A DNA stretch of 8,271 bases, from positions 1 to 8,271 of the forward strand of contig DASWHF010000123.1 of assembly GCA_036393295.1 (NCBI GenBank). The letters run 5' to 3'. This document shows, one piece after another, positions 5,758 through 8,271 of this stretch. Every line of letters begins with the position of its first letter. The first letter of the stretch is position 1. Origin of the DNA: DASWHF01 sp036393295. GTDB taxonomy: Bacteria > Pseudomonadota > Gammaproteobacteria > Acidiferrobacterales > UBA6901. A program made the position numbers and the translations under genes. Under the pieces are notes generated by a model. That model made no database searches. It was not told the DNA's origin and saw only the letters and a program-made list of their open reading frames with translations.

Positions 5758-6738
5758 TCAGACCGCCGCATTGGGCGCGTGTCGCACATTGAGCAGCAGG
5801 CGCGCAATGAACCGCGCCGGGCTGCGGTCCCAGGGCGTGAAGCGCGGTAGTTGAAAGCAATCGGCGCCCGGGCGCGCCGCGCCCCAGGCGGTCGAGACCG
5901 CCGCGCGAAAGCCCAGGGCCTTCACCAGCTTCACGTGTTCCGCGCGGTAGTCCTGGTGCGGCCGGCCGTTCGGGTAGGCGAACAGCGCCACGCGCTCGCC
6001 GAGCAGGCCTTCCAGATACTCGCGGCCGACGGCGATCTCGCGGCGCACGTCGGCCGGATCGGTGCCGGCGAGTATCGGATGGTTCACGGTGTGGCCGCCG
6101 ATGCCCATGCCGGCCCGGTGCAGGCGGTTGACGCCGGCATCGGTCATCATCAGGTCGTCGGGCAGGCGCACGCCTAGCGTCGCGGTCAGGCGCTCGACGG
6201 CGGCGCCGCGCGCTAGCACCGGCAGGTACTTGAGTTTGCCGATCAGCGCCGCGGCCGTCGCGTGACGCTTCGCCATGTCGCCGATATCGTGCTCACCGAG
6301 ACCGAGCGCGGTCAGATCGGCGCGCGCACCCGGCGCGATGCGCAGCGCCTCGATGATGCTGTCGTTCCACATGCGCCCGCCGTTGAGGAAGCCGGTGGCG
6401 ATGAAAAAGGTCGCGCTGAGGCCCAGGCCTTGCAGGATCGGCAAGGCGATGTCGACATTGTCCGCGTAGCCGTCGTCGAAGGTAATCGCCGCGGCGCGCG
6501 GCGGCAGGCCGCCCGCGGCCAGGCGCTCGACCGCCTCGGTGAGTGGCAGGACAGTGAAGTGCCCGCGCAGCGCGGCCATTTGCCAGTGGAAGGTCGCCGC
6601 GTCGATCTCGTGCGGCCGCATGGGGTCCGGTTCCGGCAGGACCCGATGATAAATCAGGATGGACAGCCGGCCGCGCCGGCCGCCGGGCGAGACGAGGCCG
6701 CCCGCGAGTCGCAGCAACGGCGACAGCCCTACCGCCAT
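5758..6738 (-). CDS. NodB-type polysaccharide deacetylase
   Basis: This 326-residue protein is a carbohydrate esterase family 4 deacetylase. It opens with Leu-Ser-Ile-Leu-Ile-Tyr-His-Arg-Val-Leu-Pro (25-35), the usual first strand in locus-borne members. Motif 1 is Thr-Phe-Asp-Asp-Gly-Tyr (86-91), with Asp88 as the expected general base and Asp89 as metal ligand. Motif 2 is His-Thr-Val-Asn-His (216-220), giving the two metal-binding histidines. Motif 3 is Phe-Ala-Tyr-Pro-Asn-Gly (253-258). The metal site is therefore complete and the enzyme is probably active, removing N- or O-acetyl groups from a surface glycan. The C-terminus has the family Pro-Arg-Phe-Thr-Pro-Trp-Asp-Arg. No clear signal peptide is seen, so its compartment is uncertain. 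I chose ATG 6738 because the N-terminus then matches relatives; GTG 6753, one base after the flippase stop, would add five residues. It is translationally linked to the flippase gene in one operon. Confidence 0.88.
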   Translation of the reverse strand: MAVGLSPLLRLAGGLVSPGGRRGRLSILIYHRVLPEPDPMRPHEIDAATFHWQMAALRGHFTVLPLTEAVERLAAGGLPPRAAAITFDDGYADNVDIALPILQGLGLSATFFIATGFLNGGRMWNDSIIEALRIAPGARADLTALGLGEHDIGDMAKRHATAAALIGKLKYLPVLARGAAVERLTATLGVRLPDDLMMTDAGVNRLHRAGMGIGGHTVNHPILAGTDPADVRREIAVGREYLEGLLGERVALFAYPNGRPHQDYRAEHVKLVKALGFRAAVSTAWGAARPGADCFQLPRFTPWDRSPARFIARLLLNVRHAPNAAV

Positions 6739-6754
6739 GCGCGCCCCCGCCACC

Positions 6755-8271
6755 TCAGCGTCCCACCCCGCCGGCCAGGCCCAGCGCCTTGAGACCGGTG
6801 TCCCATATCAATCGCAGCTCCCGTTCCGAGAACCCCAGGAACAGCATGACCAGGCCCTGAATCGACAGCGCAATCGCGGCCGTCGTGATCAGCGCGCTCC
6901 AGCTGTCGAGCACCAGCTCGTGCAGGGCAAGTGCGGTCACGACCTGCACCGCGACGCCCAGCAGCAACACCGGCCCGACCCGGCGCAAGTAGGTCGCGAC
7001 ACTGCCGCCCGCCAGACGGCTCGAAAACACCATTAGGAACAGCGCATAAAACGTCAGCGGAACCGCCGTGCCGAGCGCCACGCCGGTGAGCCCGTAGGGG
7101 CCGACCAGGGCGAGGCTCAGCAGCACATTCGCCGCGGCCTCGACGATTGACACCCTGGCGAGCGTGCCGACCGCGCCGAGGCCGTAGATCAGGCTCTGCG
7201 ACGGCTGCTGGGTGGCATAGAGCATGGTCGGCACGATCAGCAGGACCAGTATTCCGTAGGCGTCGACGTAACCCGGCCCCATCCATAGCACGACGAACTC
7301 GCGCCCAAAGTTGAGCGCCGCGCCGCCGACGATCACGGCGATGACCGCGGCCAGTTTCGACACGAAATAATACGTTCGGAACACCGCCTCACGGTCGTTG
7401 GTCGCCTGATATCGCGCGTAGACCGGGATCAACACGCCCAGCAAGGCGCCAATAAGCATGCGGAAGTAATACACCAGCTGTCCGGCAATATTGAACAGCG
7501 TGACGGCCGACAGGTTGATGAAGGCCGCGATCACCAGGTGATCGATCTGGAAGCGCATCAAATCGGCGAGCTGATTGACGAAGGCCTTCCCGCCGTAACC
7601 GAACAGCGGCCGCAGCTGAGCCGCCGCAAAGTGCGCGCGCCCGACGCGCAAGCCGCGGAACATGCGCCGCACCGCGAGGATCTTGACCGCATTGCCGCCG
7701 ACATCGGTGATCAGCGTGATAAACGCGAGCGCGACGATTGAATACCCGGCACCGATGAAATAAAGGATCAGCACGGTACGCACCGCGAGCTTCGTCAGGT
7801 CGATGTACGTCGCGAGGTCATAGCGCAGATTGCCGGTCATGATGCCGTTTACCGGCGCCATCAGGAGAGTCACGGTGATGTTGATGCCGAGCAGCAGCAG
7901 CACCCAGCGGAATACGCTGATCTCGGCCGGATCGGTGAAGAAGCGCGGCGCCAGGACGCCGATCGTGAAGGTGACGGCCACGGCCAGCGTCGCGAGCAAT
8001 GCCAGGATCACCAGGCTGGTGGTGAACAGCCGGTTGATCTCCTGATCGTCCCGCCGGCCGATGGCGCCGGCGATGAAGCGCTGGACCGCGACCGACAAGC
8101 CGAAATCGAGGTAGCCGTAGTAGCCCATGAAGGTGCCGATCAGGGTCCACATGCCGTACCAGCGGTCGCCGATGGCGTGGATCACGAACGGCATCATGTA
8201 CAGCGCGACGGCGATGTTGGCGAACAGCAGCGCCGTGCGCAGCACCGAGCCGCGCAGCACCAGACCCTTGA
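6755..8271 (-). CDS. Oligosaccharide flippase, MATE/Wzx type (5' end beyond window)
   Basis: The frame is open to the right edge. The first in-window start is GTG 8260, but it leaves almost no N-terminal lead before the first membrane segment, so the true start probably lies outside. From that GTG, 501 residues are seen, close to full length for this family. There are about a dozen to fourteen hydrophobic segments, the first at about 9-28. The polysaccharide-exporter signature Gly-Asp-Arg-Trp-Tyr-Gly-Met-Trp (31-38) is followed by Gly-Tyr-Tyr-Gly-Tyr-Leu-Asp-Phe-Gly-Leu (46-55). The segment Phe-Gly-Tyr-Gly-Gly-Lys-Ala-Phe-Val-Asn-Gln-Leu (220-231) begins the second half, as in related Wzx-like proteins. 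It should flip undecaprenyl-linked oligosaccharide across the inner membrane. One base separates its TGA from the GTG codon at the head of the deacetylase frame, showing one operon. The gene symbol wzx is sometimes used for such proteins, but the family is too broad to assign it. Confidence 0.88.
   Translation of the reverse strand, partial: KGLVLRGSVLRTALLFANIAVALYMMPFVIHAIGDRWYGMWTLIGTFMGYYGYLDFGLSVAVQRFIAGAIGRRDDQEINRLFTTSLVILALLATLAVAVTFTIGVLAPRFFTDPAEISVFRWVLLLLGINITVTLLMAPVNGIMTGNLRYDLATYIDLTKLAVRTVLILYFIGAGYSIVALAFITLITDVGGNAVKILAVRRMFRGLRVGRAHFAAAQLRPLFGYGGKAFVNQLADLMRFQIDHLVIAAFINLSAVTLFNIAGQLVYYFRMLIGALLGVLIPVYARYQATNDREAVFRTYYFVSKLAAVIAVIVGGAALNFGREFVVLWMGPGYVDAYGILVLLIVPTMLYATQQPSQSLIYGLGAVGTLARVSIVEAAANVLLSLALVGPYGLTGVALGTAVPLTFYALFLMVFSSRLAGGSVATYLRRVGPVLLLGVAVQVVTALALHELVLDSWSALITTAAIALSIQGLVMLFLGFSERELRLIWDTGLKALGLAGGVGR

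Noticed and set aside
5351..5860. Minus-strand 169-codon frame across the gap between deacetylase and sulfotransferase
   Set aside because: It overlaps the end of the deacetylase in another frame and gives an Arg- and Cys-rich translation unlike a folded protein.

Overview
The window is a piece of a GC-rich bacterial chromosome. The codon use, the Shine-Dalgarno sites, the outer-membrane type lipoprotein and the gene families all suggest a Gram-negative proteobacterium, probably gamma or beta; the genus cannot be told from the sequence. The contents look like the decoration and export part of a surface-polysaccharide (EPS, capsule or O-antigen type) locus.

Left part: a lipoprotein gene, cut by the left edge, reads leftward from 289. 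A 484-base gene-free stretch (290-773) separates it from a rightward pair: a secreted TPR protein (774-1448) and an asparagine-synthetase-like ATP-dependent amidotransferase (1498-3339). The gap has a candidate sigma-70 promoter (595-624) and a GC hairpin (645-661) on the side of the pair. On the lipoprotein side it has a perfect 10-bp inverted repeat (299-308 / 374-383) that touches the lipoprotein ribosome binding site.

Right part: four leftward genes converge on the amidotransferase gene. In transcription order they are an oligosaccharide flippase (cut by the right edge), a NodB-type polysaccharide deacetylase one base after it, a PAPS-dependent sulfotransferase, and a GNAT acyltransferase. 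The sulfotransferase has gene-free DNA of about 400 and 290 bases on its two sides, and its codon use looks less GC-biased than its neighbours, so it may be a later insertion.

Inferred joint role: the flippase moves lipid-linked glycan across the inner membrane, while the deacetylase, sulfotransferase, acyltransferase and amidotransferase modify sugars or their substituents. The most interesting protein is the amidotransferase. Its synthetase half is well preserved, but the glutaminase half lacks the N-terminal Cys and the usual active-site motifs. It may therefore use free ammonia or another amine instead of glutamine. I found no RNA genes, IS elements, CRISPR arrays or phage genes.
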